From Tetracentron sinense (lineage: Eukaryota > Streptophyta > Magnoliopsida > Trochodendrales > Trochodendraceae): a DNA stretch of 64,000 nt. A model generated the notes under the pieces. That model was not told where the DNA came from. It ran no database searches and was given only the letters and a program-made list of their open reading frames with translations. Location: assembly GCA_015143295.1 (NCBI GenBank), contig CM026562.1, forward strand, positions 14,350,041-14,414,040. Direction: 5' to 3'. Both the position numbers and the translations under genes were made by a program. Of the stretch, positions 1 through 11,757 are shown piece after piece. Within the stretch, counting starts at the first letter, position 1. Each line of letters begins with the position of its first letter.

Positions 1-415
1 CCCTCTTCCTCACATCCCTCAATAATAGTCTAGATAGGGTCTCCTATCTAGAGCTCCATCATCCTGGTAATGATCCATGGCGGGCTCCGGCTAGTAGTAC
101 TCCTCCTCTATCCAGGGCTCAGGAGCGTGTGCATCCACGGAACCTACTGAAGGCAACAATTCGGCTGAGCGTGGAATACTCAATGTATACAAACTACTAA
201 ATGACATTACTATAATATCAACGATAGCACGTGCATTTATCAGAGTAAAACAGACAAAAGCGAAGCGTAACAAGCATATGACTTAGAGCAGTTTATAAAA
301 CAGACATCATGTGAGCATTTCTTAACTAGGTACATATCATTGATCATTTCCTAACCATATTCTTTAAACCATAACAATTCCGATACTTAGAATGATCCAC
401 AAAACCGATAACAAA

Positions 416-835
416 GCGATACTTTACAAGCTAGGGGATAGACTCCCTTGAGTTCAAAACGAAAACGATACTTTACAAGCAAGGTGGTCCCTTAAGAACA
501 CCCTTGAGTTCAAAACAAAGCGATACTTTACAAGCAAGGAGGTAAACTCCCTTGAGTATGAAAATCAAAGCGATACTTTACAAGCCAGGAGGTAAGCTCC
601 CTTGATTACGAAAATCAAAGTGATAATTTACAAGCCAGGAGGTAAACTCCCTTGAGTACGAAAATTAAAGCGATACTTTACAAGCCAGGAGGTAAACTCC
701 CTTGAGTACAAAAATTAAAGCGATACTTTACAAGCCAGGAGGTAAACTCTCTTGAGTACGAAAATTAAAGCGATACTTTACAAGCAAGAAGGTAAACTCT
801 CTTCAGCCGAAATTCAAAGCGATACTTTACAAGCC
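416..835. repeat. 51-bp minisatellite inside solo LTR N6
   Basis: About nine tandem units of roughly 50-51 bp are each marked by GCGATACTTTACAAGC. Units vary by a few bases and small indels. Short open frames here are a by-product of the repeat. Confidence 0.85.
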
Positions 836-1842
836 AGGCCTAAGCCCTTGAATCCAAAAAATCATTCTTTGAGCAAAGCCACTTTTGAAAAATACCTTTT
901 TTTTGCAAAACCATACTTTGAAACCTTAACTTAGAGCAAAACCCCTTTTGAGCCAAAACTTGAACTTATGAACTTGATAGAACACTTTTCTTGTGAGAAA
1001 TAATCTAATCATACGAGACTTTTGAACATAGAGTGCATATAGTAATTGTGAGCATCATGTGGATTTAGGAAACTTGTAGACATAACATCATATTCATAGA
1101 ACCCAATACTAGTGATAGCTTACATCTCATAGCAACTTAATAGCATGCTGAGGCATAAAAGTCCTTAGAGGCATTTAATCTAACACTTAGAGTGCATAAT
1201 AATGGTAGCTTACATCCAAGTATAAAATCAACATCCAATCAACGCAAAAACATACTTAAATCATAGTTTTTCTTAAGAGAAATAATACATGGCAACTAGT
1301 AGAGTGTATCTACAATTTATCTTATCCAAATCATGCTTTGTATCTAGCTTAAAATATAGGAATTACAAATATGGTCAAAACATCCTATGTTTCCTCAAAA
1401 CCATTCACTTAAACCATAGAAACCAAATTAAACCTCAATGAAGGGATAGTAAGGCAAGTTAGTAGATTGTTCTACCCTTTATCTTATCAAAATCATGCTT
1501 TGAATCTTGCTTATAGTATAGGAAATCCAAATATGGTCAAAACATCCTAACTTTCATCAAAACCCCTTGTTGAAACCATAGAACACAACATACCCATCAA
1601 TGAAATATAGCAAGGCAATTCAGTAGAGTGTTCATCCTTGGTGAAATCAAGGAATTTGATTCCAAAGGCTTTGAAAAAGTGAGAACCTTGAGTTCTTTGT
1701 TGAAAAACACCAAAGAAGGGAAGATCTTGATCTTCTTCTTCAAGTTTGATCAAACCCTAGCTTTCCTCCTTCTTCTCCTCTCATATCTCTCTAAAAATTA
1801 TGCTCTAAGGGTTTCTGAAACCCTAAGGCACGAGTTGGGCCT

Positions 1843-1985
1843 TTTATAGGCAAAGGGGTGGTGGTTAATGACTTAAAAACCTTTAATGAAGAATTTCAGC
1901 GTAGGACCGATAGATGACCGATCGATCAGTAGATCGATCCGTGGTTTGGACCGATCGATCGGTGGTGGACCGATCGATCGGTATT
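1843..1985 (-). promoter_or_regulatory. LTR promoter: TCGA palindrome cluster plus TATA box
   Basis: Two perfect 14-bp palindromes ACCGATCGATCGGT lie at 1950-1963 and 1969-1982, with degenerate copies back to 1903. On the minus strand they sit 55 bp upstream of TATAAA (1843-1848). The position fits U3 promoter elements; function is inferred. Confidence 0.5.
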
Positions 1986-2614
1986 GACTGGTGTTGCAGA
2001 ACGCCTTCAGTATTTTGGCCATAACTTTTGATTCGGTGCTTTGATTTTGACAATTCAACTTGCGTTGGATTTTTATTCGAAAGGGGAATAACTTTCATGT
2101 TTTACACGAATCCCAATTCTAAGATTTGAGTGGTCCAAATGGGCCCACAAGTGGACTGGTCCAACATGACTGCTGAACTGACAGCAGACCACCATTCGGA
2201 AATCCCACATTTGACTTAACTTCTAATCATAATCTGGAAAAGTGATAAACATGAAGTTTAAAGAGAGGTTGAATACCTTTCCAATGGTTCAATAATCACT
2301 TTATTTCGATGAGATACAACGAAACTATAGATCCCACAAGTTGAGGGAATGGTAAGAAATCCACACTCTTTGACACTTAGAGTATTTCATACTCTTGTTT
2401 TGGTTCACAAACCCACATACATCATACCTTATGTTGCATCTACCAAAATAACACCATAAAAATCATTCTAAAATGAGACACCTCATTTCCATTCAAACAA
2501 ACACCAAGGTCACATGGAAAACTTGGCCTTTACATACACCGTTCATAGACACTATTCACACACTATTCACAGCACTATTCACTCTACAATGATCCCAAGT
2601 TTCGGGGTTCTACA

Positions 2615-2885
2615 TGTTTCCTCGATTGAATCTCCTATCACACTTTATTGTGATAATAGTGGTGCTGTAGCTCAAGCCATAGAACCTAGAGCACATCAGA
2701 AGACTAAGCACAATGAAAGGAGATTCCATTTGATTCGAGACATTGTCAAAAGAGGAGACATCGTGTTATCCAAGATTGCATCAACGAATAACGTGGCGGA
2801 CCCATTTACTAAACCACTTCCTCAGAAGGTGTTTGAGAAACATCTAGAGTCGATGGCTATTAGATACATAGGAGATTGGCTTTGA
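2615..2885 (+). pseudogene. Ty1/Copia RNase H C-terminus (remnant)
   Basis: The frame encodes the end of a Copia polyprotein: the YCDNSGA RNase H motif, a KTKH..RRFHLIRD stretch, then ADPFTKPLP and a natural TGA at 2883-2885 after GDWL. These are typical of the last 80-90 residues of Copia RNase H, which degrades the RNA strand during reverse transcription. The upstream part is cut off by the solo LTR ending at 2614, and the rest of the element lies outside the window. A polypurine tract and the 3' LTR follow at once, so this is a true element end. Confidence 0.85.
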
Positions 2886-2890
2886 GTGCA

Positions 2891-2900
2891 AGTGGGAGAT
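2891..2900 (+). other. Copia polypurine tract
   Basis: AGTGGGAGAT lies directly between the polyprotein stop and the TGTTAG start of the LTR, the place and composition expected of the plus-strand primer. Confidence 0.8.
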
Positions 2901-5042
2901 TGTTAGAAATATATGCCCACGAAATCCATTGCGGAATTGTATTAGTCTACTTAATCAATAAAAACATATTTTATATTCACACATTATCTTCTACATTGGG
3001 TAACATATTAAAAGTATCTCATTGGATGAGACTACTTTGTCCCTTAAGTAACATTGTAGGAAAATCATCCAATTAGTTATTAACTAATTGCTAAGGAGAT
3101 ATGGTTTTCCGGTTCCATGTAGACCTAAAATTGTTCTAAGTTATTCAAGATACATCTGGACAATGTATTCCTACTAACTTACACATTGTTAGTTCCATAG
3201 GAGTGATGAATCTCAATCATTAAGAGAAGGGTCTCTTGACTAAGATGTGGATATAAGTAAGAAATACTTATATTGCTACTGGATCGCTCAGTGGATACCC
3301 TTAGACATATACTATCTTTATATTTAGGGTAGTCCATTTGACAGATTGTCCTTAACCTGAGAGGTCGACATCTTCTCTAGTATTTGCCTATATAGCTTTG
3401 ATGTAGCCAATCGTCAATATCCAATACACCGGATAAATACGGGCTCATTCGGTTATGTACGCTATATTAGAAGAAGTGTGTGTACGCTCAACAAGGATTT
3501 CACTATTCTTAACATAGTAAATAATATTGAGTTGATACTTGTCAAAATTAGACTTGAAAAACCCAGCGCTGGTATTTATCGATGAAATGGTTTTATCGAA
3601 GAGTTTATTTTCTTTATAAAAGAAATGTAATTAATATTAATATTTCTTTTAAGAATTTCTAAAATGTTTTGAAAGTCCAAGTTTGACTAAAAGTATCAAA
3701 GAGAATGGGTTCCCAATATAAGCCAGGGATTAAAGACAGTATTAGATATTGTCCCGTAAGCTTATAATAATATTGGAAGAGGAGGGATACATCTATAAAC
3801 AAATCTTGAGATAGAAATACCTGCAAGTAATTCTCAATTTTCTGGAGGTTAATCACATTGTGTTAATGGACATTGTTGTGATTGGTGGAAGTCCAGGGAT
3901 ATAGATGAAATTCTATAATCCTAATGGAGTGAAAGGAAAGATGTTTCCTAGTAACAATGCTTTAACCAAAAGGTTGAGTACTTGGTCCCACAACCGGAAA
4001 TAGGAGATCCCTTTAGATCCCACACACAAGGACCTTTTTAAAGTATTTAATTTAATTATTAATTAATTTCTCTAAGTGATCACTATATGGTATAGTGAAG
4101 CTCTATAAGGTGGAATCGCATTAGATGTGAAAAACCAAATGGGTAGGACCCATTGGGGATTTTGATAAAAGATCAAAGAAGACCAAATAGGGTTTGGAAC
4201 ACTCAGGGGCGTGTGGAGTGGGACCCACCTAGGGGGGGTCGCCCACTTCAAGGAGAGACCTACTTTGATTAGTTTCTAATAACTAATAACTCCTTAATAG
4301 ATAATGTTAGTTAGTTAGTTACTAATTAAAGATTCCCTAATTGTTAGGGATTCTATTAGTTTATTACTAATCATTAATAGGTAGTTACTAATTAGGATTC
4401 CTTATTGGAGAACGATATGATTAGTTACTTACTAATGGATAAGGTTAGTTTCTATTAATGATTAATCTTAATTAATTAGGTGAAATCAAGAAAGGAAATA
4501 ATTGAGGAATCCTTATTTGATAAGGATAAGGAGTCTTGGGTTGCAAGCAACCCAAGCAAACTCTATTTAAAGGGGTGGACGTCCAAGGTTTGTGACACTT
4601 TTAATTTCCAGATTTTTCCTCTCCCCTCCTCTCATCAATATCTCATGCCATCCCCTCTTGATCTCTAGAGGTGTATGGTCACTCTCTCTCCCCTTCTTCT
4701 CTCGTGTTCTAAGTCTTGAATATCAAGAAGAAGATCAAGAAGTTTCTTGATAATAAAGATTGGATCTTTATTTCAAGATCCTAGAGCTGGAAATTTGAAG
4801 GGCCATTAACTTCCATCAGAGAAAGCTTTAAAGAAAAAGCAGGTTCGTGTGGATTACGAAGGAGACTTGACACTTGTGAAGTTTTACCGGTCTATCGTTC
4901 TATCATGGATTTGACTTAGCAAAGGTGATTGTGATTTTAACCTTCATTGAATAAATTCAATTAGAATCTTAGTCAGATCTTGGGATTCAATGTGTGTCCC
5001 CTAAGAATAGTTTTTCTAAAATTAAAAAGAGGCATACTTTCA
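2901..5042 (+). mobile_element. Copia 3' LTR, 2.14 kb
   Basis: The LTR starts TGTTAGAAATATATGCCC and ends ..GGCATACTTTCA, with canonical TG..CA. The right end is fixed by comparison with 14178, where GTACAGAGGCAACTC continues without the insertion. Diverged fragments of the same LTR lie at 17219-17982 (inverted) and 18736-20740. The Angela-like start is a resemblance only, and the RNase H tail does not settle the lineage. No gene lies inside. Confidence 0.8.
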
Positions 5043-7742
5043 GTACAGAGGCAACTCATTGGGTAGGTTGGATGGGGCTATTTTGGTAGAAAGGGTACCC
5101 AATTCCAAGGATGATTTCTGGTGCAATTATAATGTCACCCTGGTCGATTAAATCCTGGACTACATGCTTCGGAAGCATACATCAGTTAGTGTCATGCCCA
5201 ACGGCTTGATGGAATGAACAATACTGGTTCATGCAAAAACCAGGTGATGGACTGGCTGGTGGTGGTGTAGGATCTCGAGGCTTAACCAGGTTTTTCTGTA
5301 TGAGCAAGGGCGAAAGTTGGTTGAGCTTACACGATAGTGGGGTAAAGTTTCTGGGTAACATCCGCACTTGTCATGGTATGAGAACCTGGTTTTGGTTGAC
5401 TTGTTTGAGGATCTGTGGGTGGTTTTGGTTTTGCCCCTGTACATCTTGGAATCCATTCAGAATATAGGCGACGTCGCTTAGAAGGGTTCGAAGCTCTTCC
5501 CTACGGAAGGTTTCTATGATTCCCTCATGATCATTTGATGCTTCGACGTGCTCCATTTCTTCAGATGATTGCCTCTAGATCTGCCACTCGAGGAAGGATA
5601 AGAGCTGAGAACATAGAGTGAGTTGATGCTAGGCATAAACTCAAAAGATGAAATGATGGTGTAAGTGATAACAAGATAACCTAAGGGACGATACATGGCA
5701 TGCATGACATAGAAGATGATGGGAGCATGCATAAAATGTGAGATAGTCATATACAGGATGATGATGATGATCATACACAAGATGTATTGCAAGACATGTT
5801 GATGGACCCTTCATGCAAATGAATAACATTCTGCTTATACAATGATGAAGATATGGGTACTGAATGTTGTGCTTGGGCTGGATCCTATTACTAATCTTTC
5901 AATAAAGGGGTAACAAAATCAAGTGACTGTGATATGCCCCTGGGATCTATGATCTGTTGAACTAAAACGTTAGATTTTCTTTTGGAATAGTTGCTAGCAT
6001 TGTTAGTTCATAGCCAGGGGGAATCCCTGCGGCTTGACAAGATTACCCAAATTTGCAGGACTAGTTGCAAATGTGATATTGCATGCAAATGGACCAGACT
6101 TAACTAAACTTAATGCATGATGATGTGATCAAGATATACACATGATGAATTGAATTTTTGAGCAGAATGAACTTGAATTTCAATTTTGAAAGAAATGACT
6201 GAGTTAAACTTAGAATAAAATGATGAATGATGATGAAGCCAACAAATGAATTTGAATCTTGATCGAAACAAATAAGAATAAATTTGAATGAGGATGATAA
6301 ATTACAGTGAATTGAATGTGAATTAGTCAAAATAAATTTGACTACAAAAGCAATACCGGGTTTTGATGTAAACTTAGATAAAGAATGGTGATGAAATGAA
6401 TTGAAATGGATTAATTGAAATGAGTTTTGATTAAAAAAAAACCTGAGTTAGATGGAAACTCAGATGAAGAATAGGGGTGATGTAGACAAGTGGATGAGAT
6501 ATTAATTAAAATAAATTTTGACTAACAAAACTTGAGTTAGACGTAACTCAGAAGATGGATGGTGATGGTATGGATTGAATATTAATCAAAATAAATTTTG
6601 GCTAAAAAAACTTGAGTTAGATATAACTTAGAAGATGAATGCTGACATGGATTAATCATACTAAATTTTGACTAAAACAAATTTGAGATTAGATGTAAAC
6701 TCAGAAATTGGATGATGTTGGTATGGATTCATCAAAATAAATTTTAACTAAAAAACCCTCAGTTTAGATCTAAAATCAGAAGATGGATGATGCTGATAGG
6801 AATTGAGATTTGAAATAAAATTGAATGAATAGAATTGAAAGAATTAATATATTTTAAGGGTGAGCTAACTCAACATGTGTAACCCGTTGGGGTGAGTGGA
6901 TAGGAATCCATTTCATTTATCTGGGTTGTAGGAAACCAGATCCCAAATGGGTTAAGGTAAAAATGACAAAAGGAGAGTCCATAATACCATTTTAATGTGG
7001 GTTGGTTGGTTGCCCTTTGACCAGTTTGATCTAGGTTATTAGCCTCACACATGTGTCGAGTTAGCTAAGAATGAATTAGGGTTCATCTATCTAACATAAA
7101 ATAAGGCTCTTACTAGTTCCAAAATAAGTTAGGTATAGGGATAGGGGTATCCCTATATCTAAAAAAAAATGAGGGAGCGGCTTAAATTGAGAGCAGAATA
7201 GGGATAAGGTTGTCTCTCCTGATGGGTAACACTTGATTTATGCCCAAACAACGATTTATAGTCTATATGTCTATGCTGGTGTATGTAGGGTTTTGACTAT
7301 AAGGTTGAAGAGCACTTGACCGTATATACGACTCCCCGGTATATAACATACTTGAAAAGAGACGATTGGTGCAAGCGGGAAAGACTGTCCTGTTTACCGG
7401 AGATAACCATCCCTCGGTTTACAATAAGTTCTTTCCACAGATCTTTGGGCTCCAGCATCGAGGATAACCATCCCTCGATTATAAGCATACCAGATCCAAC
7501 TAGATAGGTGAAAGAGTTTTTATTCTATTATGCAATGAATATGAATTTGAATGCATCAATCAAAATCAAGCAATGAATAATAGAAAAAATGGAATCATAG
7601 GCATGTTACGAAGTTTTGCAAACAAATGTCCGAGGTTTTAGTAATAATGACTGAAAAATTTACAGCATATAGATGAATTTAAAAGCTTCTAATGTGGTTT
7701 CCAATGTTTGATTCAAACTTAGGTTTTAGCCTGAATACTGCA
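5043..7742 (-). mobile_element. Ogre/Tat-like internal region, copy A (non-coding)
   Basis: This 2.7-kb stretch aligns end to end with 14178-16858. It lies on the internal side of a primer site at 7743-7759, so in minus orientation it is the 5' internal leader of a retroelement. There is no gag or pol frame. It holds AT-rich degenerate repeats (about 6355-6830) built on AAATAAATTTTGACTAA and GAGTTAGATGTAACTCAGA. The Copia LTR insertion at 5042 truncates it. The Ogre/Tat assignment rests on the primer-site and LTR-end sequences. Confidence 0.55.
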
Positions 7743-7759
7743 CCCCAGCAGATTCTCCA
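7743..7759 (-). other. Primer-binding site of Ogre-like element, copy A
   Basis: On the plus strand it reads CCCCAGCAGATTCTCCA; copy B at 16859-16875 reads with AGAGTCGCCA at the end. Its complement, TGGCGACTCTGCTGGGG-like, resembles the primer site that follows Ogre-type 5' LTRs. It ends two bases before the LTR, as a primer site should, and fixes the element on the minus strand. Confidence 0.6.
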
Positions 7760-7761
7760 AT

Positions 7762-9530
7762 TGTAAGTACTAGAATTTTAACCCCCATTCCCGATCAAAA
7801 TAGATCCCAACAAGGAATAATGATAAATTGTAATTTGAAAAGAGAATCGCCACCTATCTAATTTTGGGGGAAATAGGTCCCTGAAACGGTTAGATTAGGC
7901 ATGGTCTAGAAATTAGAGGTCGAGATAGGGATTCAGTTGAGTTAGGGGAAGGTGTTTGGCACCCCTAAACTACCATCAGGAGATGGTTGCTTACTTCGTA
8001 AGTCTGAATCAAAGTGGGGAAACCATAAGAGAAGCTTGAAATTTCATTTATATGCTAAGCAGATATGATATTAACAGTAATGAATGTAATGAGATGGACA
8101 TGATAGGAATAGAATAGGGATTCTATCCAAAGGGGGGCTGAAGTACCCAAACAGGGTTGCCTACGTATCCACTGTCGATGGAATCAAGCCGTATGCAGTT
8201 CCGGAAGGGAGTGATGGTTTGATTTGATTGATTGATGAGAAATTGATGGGTTCGATTGTTTTCACTGATTTGGGTGCGAAATGGCCTTTTAAGCTCGTGC
8301 TGAGGACTAATGGGGCAGTTTAAGCTCGTGCCAGGGTGCCATGGGGGTGAGGGTACCTGAACAGGGTTTTAAACCGAGGTTCAGACAAGGGTTCGACTAG
8401 GTAGGTAAAGTTTGAATCAAGGTTTGAATCGAGGTACAAACAAAGATTCGACTAAGGCAAGTAGGGTTTGAACCGAGGTTCAGATAGAGGTTCAACAGGG
8501 TAGGCTAAGTTTGAACCGAAGTTCGGGTAGAGGTTCGATAGGGTAGGTTAAGAAGCAGTCTTAGGATTAAAGCAATTTAAAAAATAATTCAAAAAGCTAA
8601 TTAACTACTAAAAGACAAAGCAAAAGTCAGTGTTTGGAGAAAAATTACCTTTCGAGAAACCCAAAAAGGTCTCTGAAAAGAGGTCCTGAGAATCGACCAT
8701 TCGCAATCGACTTTCTCGGGATCCCAAATCGCTAAGGAAATAAAGAACAAGGGTTTTTCTAAAGAGAAGAGAGAGAAATGGATTGGAAGTGAGTAAGAAT
8801 GAAGGAGAAGGGTGGGGGTATTTATGGGGTGCAAAAAAAATGGGCGCTACTTGAACCTATGTGGATATTTCTGACACAGGAGGTCGGTTGGAACAGTAGG
8901 GTGGCAAAACAAGAGCAAAAGTGTAATTAGTGTGGGGAGCTGTTTGAAGTAATGCCCTTATTTAGGATATTTTTAAAACTCATGCCAATAACCCTTGACC
9001 AGTCAAAAGGAAGGGCAATTTTGTAAATATAGGGGCACTGTTAGAGTAACGTCCCTATTTAGGGGTTAAAAAACTGATTTTTGGGTGCCACGTGGCGCTT
9101 TCTGATTCGATGAAAAGTTGTTTTCTGTTTTGAGCCTGTGTTGACCCCCATAAATAGCCGAAATTGAAATGATAAATTCCAGAAAATATTTTAGATAAAA
9201 TGTGAGTTTTTTAGAGCTTTCTAGAGGCATTTTGGTTATTTTGAACTTCAGGGGCATTTTGGTCATTTTGTTACCATTCTAGGCCTGATTTGATCCCAAA
9301 AACAGCTGAAATTGAACTGATAAAATCCAAAAAAATATTTTAGATAAAATATGAGTTTTTCAAAACTTTTTAGGAGTATTTTGATCATTTTGAACTCCAG
9401 GGGCATTTTGGTCCTTTTTTACGTCAGGAGCATTTCTGAAAATCAAAGCAAAGGGAAAGAGGGTTTTAAAAGAGGGTTTTTGAAAGAGTTTTTAAAGGTG
9501 TTAAAGGGGTGAAAAACTGGGGTGCTTAGA
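7762..9530 (-). mobile_element. Ogre/Tat-like LTR, copy A (about 1.77 kb)
   Basis: The plus-strand left end is TGTAAGTACTAGAATTTT, next to the primer site. The right end is ..GGGGTGCTTAGA, followed by a pyrimidine tract. The partial copy at 16880-17218 starts TGAGTACCAGAATTTT. The terminal CA has become GA. Near the right end lies a field of GGGGCATTTTGGTCATTTTG-like repeats (9060-9430), resembling 58720-59720. No open frame of note is present. Confidence 0.6.
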
Positions 9531-9546
9531 GTTGCCCCTCTTTGTC
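9531..9546 (-). other. Polypurine tract of Ogre-like element
   Basis: GTTGCCCCTCTTTGTC on the plus strand (purine-rich on the minus strand) abuts the LTR. This is the position of the plus-strand primer for a minus-oriented element whose 3' LTR is copy A. Confidence 0.5.
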
Positions 9547-9866
9547 GAAGGGTGCGGGCACATGAACGACAAAGACTATAAGGTCGCAATTTTGCGTGCA
9601 AGTGAACAAAACCTATGAATTTTGAAGACAAAAGAGTCAATTTTTTTTTAAAACTATGCTTAGACTGCTTGCCACAAATGGGATCCTAGAGGACAGGTTT
9701 GATGGGAGAACCTGTTGAGTTGTTGGGGATGGAGAGGAGAAATGAATGGTTTAAACTTCGGTGGAGTAACTTTCGAAATGAGGAAAAAGGAAGCTTTTTA
9801 CCTCATTTCAGGGGAAAAGAGGCATACTAATGTCTGGAGTATTAAAAAGGGATGACAACACATTAC

Positions 9867-10356
9867 GATGTCAGCTGGATTGAAAGGGTGGATGACAAGT
9901 TCGGTGATGTCAGCTGGATTGAAAGGGTGGATGACAAGTTTGGCGATGTCGGCCAGATTGCAAGGGTGGATGACAAGCTTGACGATGTCAGCCGGATTGA
10001 AAGGGTGGATGAAAAGCTTGGCGATGTCAGCCGAATTGAAAGGGTGGATGATAGGCTTGGTGATGTCATTCGGATTGTAAGGGTGGAAGACAAGCTTGGC
10101 GATGTCAGTCGGATTGAAAGGGTGGATGGCGATGTCAGCCGGATTAAAAGGGTGGATGACAAGCTTGATGAAGTCAACTAGATTGAAAGGCTGGATGACA
10201 AGCTTGGCGATGTCAGCCAGATTAAAAGGGTGAATGACAAGTCTGGCGATGTCAACCGGATTGAAAGGGTGCATGACAAGCTTGGTGATGTCAGCTGAAT
10301 TAAAAGGGTGGATGACAAGCTTGGCGATGTCAGCCGGATTGAAAGGATGGATGACA
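9867..10356. repeat. 39-bp minisatellite
   Basis: About 12-13 units read GATGTCAGCYGGATTGAAAG then GGTGGATGACAAGCTTGGC. One unit near 10125 lacks about 15 bp. Because 39 is divisible by three, the array stays open in several frames on both strands (for example 9798-10274 minus). These are probably not genes. Ogre/Tat elements are known to carry tandem repeats in this 3' region. Confidence 0.9.
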
Positions 10357-10483
10357 ACACATTATGTGTTAACTGAATTGAAATAGTTTAGACTCATGTA
10401 CAGAGCATTAGGTTCTTTCCTCATTCTGAAAGGAATGAACTGAAAAAGGGAGTTTAGCCTAATCACATGAGGGATTGATTTTG

Positions 10484-10660
10484 AGATTGAAAATTGAGAT
10501 TGAGTTTGAAATTAAAGGTTTGACATTGAGATTGAGAGTTTGAAATTGAAGGTTTTATATCGAGATTGAAATTAAGATTGATTTTGAAATTGAAGGTTTG
10601 ATATTGAGATTGAAATTGAGATTGATTTTGAAATTGAATGTTTGAAATTGAGGATTAGAA
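10484..10660. repeat. Degenerate GAGATTGAAATTGA repeats
   Basis: Variants of GAGATTGAAATTGA and TTTGAAATTGAAGGTTTG alternate for about 180 bp without a strict period. No gene is seen. Confidence 0.7.
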
Positions 10661-10814
10661 GGATTTTTAAGCGTTGTACCTAAAGGTGGCTATCTTAAAA
10701 TAGGATTTTTGAGCATTGTACCTAGAGGTGGCTTTCTCAAAAGAAGATTTTTGAGCACATTTTACGATGTCATTCAAATTGAAAGCTTTTACTAGAGACC
10801 TCTCGTGCTGCCTA

Positions 10815-11490
10815 GTTTAGCATGGTTGTAGCTTGTGTGTGCTTTTGATAAGTGTGCAATTTAAGCAACTACATTACCAATGTGTGTGCAACATGTGTAT
10901 GGCAACCTAACTTAGGAGAGTATGGGTGCAATAGGTGTGCAATTGGCTAGTGGACGTGTGTGTAGTTTGCTATATGTGATGTGGGTGCATATTGTAGCTA
11001 CGCGTGTGAGTGTGCAGTGCAACTTATTATTTATATGTGTGCATAGTGCAGCATCCATGTGAATTAATGTGTAGAGTGCGACTTGTTATTCGAGTGTACG
11101 ATATAGATTTGTGAAACTAACATCGTGATTATGTGTGTGCAATGTGGTTGACTATGTGGAATGTGCGTGTAGAGAGAAACTAATATTGTGATGTTGTGCG
11201 GCTAGCTATGTGAATGTGTGTGCAAAGTGTTACCAACATTATGAATGCACGTGCACAGTGAGCCTTAAATGTGTTTGCGTAGTGCGAACACGTGTGGTGT
11301 GGCTATGCTGTGTGCAGCTAAGTGGAAGTGCATGATGTAACTAATTTATGTAGATGTATGTGTAGAGTACGACTTACTTAATGTGCATGCGCAGTGAGCT
11401 AACATGGTGAATATGTGTGCGTAGTGTGACAAAATATATGAAAGTATGTGTGTAGTGTAGATAACATTGTGAATGTATGTGCATAGTGAA
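10815..11490. repeat. TG-rich low-complexity tract
   Basis: The plus strand is rich in GTGTGTGC, ATGTG and GTGCAATGTG words, with a loose period of about 50-60 bp, and merges into the 58-bp minisatellite. No gene is seen. Confidence 0.6.
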
Positions 11491-11513
11491 TGTGTCAAAT
11501 AAGACATATCAAG

Positions 11514-11757
11514 GGGTGCATCAAATGAGGTGGCTAACATAGAGCGGTGCATTATATGCGATGCAACATGAGGTGCACTGAATAGGGTGGCTAACAATGA
11601 GCGATGCATCAAACGTGATGCATCTGGAGGTGCACCAAATGAGGGTGGCTAAGAAAGAGTAATGCATCAAACATGATGCATCTGGGGGTGCACCGAATGA
11701 GGGTGGCTAACAAAGAGTGACGCATCAAACATGATGCATCTGGGCTGCACCGAATGA
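11514..11757. repeat. 58-bp minisatellite
   Basis: About four units run from GGTGCACCGAATGAGGGTGG to ATGATGCATCTGGG. Each unit contains the self-complementary ATGCATCAAACATGATGCAT. Confidence 0.85.

Larger units (their letters stand above)
1..2614 (-). mobile_element. Solo LTR (copy N6), partial, minus strand
   Basis: On the minus strand the 5' end is at 2614 and begins TGTAGAACCCCG, as in the other solo LTRs of this window. The 3' end lies left of the window, so no target duplication can be read. Features in element order: GAATAGTG repeats (2540-2590), a TCGA palindrome cluster (1903-1985), a TATA box (1843-1848), a 51-bp minisatellite (416-835) and a CTGAG stem-loop (about 164-182). It interrupts the Copia RNase H remnant that resumes at 2615. 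No coding frame is present. Assignment to long-LTR Gypsy (Tekay/Del-like) rests on general resemblance; the repeat could instead be a non-autonomous element. Confidence 0.75.

Noticed and set aside
9798..10274. 158-residue minus-strand frame of HPFNPADI repeats
   Set aside because: Period-39 minisatellite; open on both strands; no flanking coding signals.
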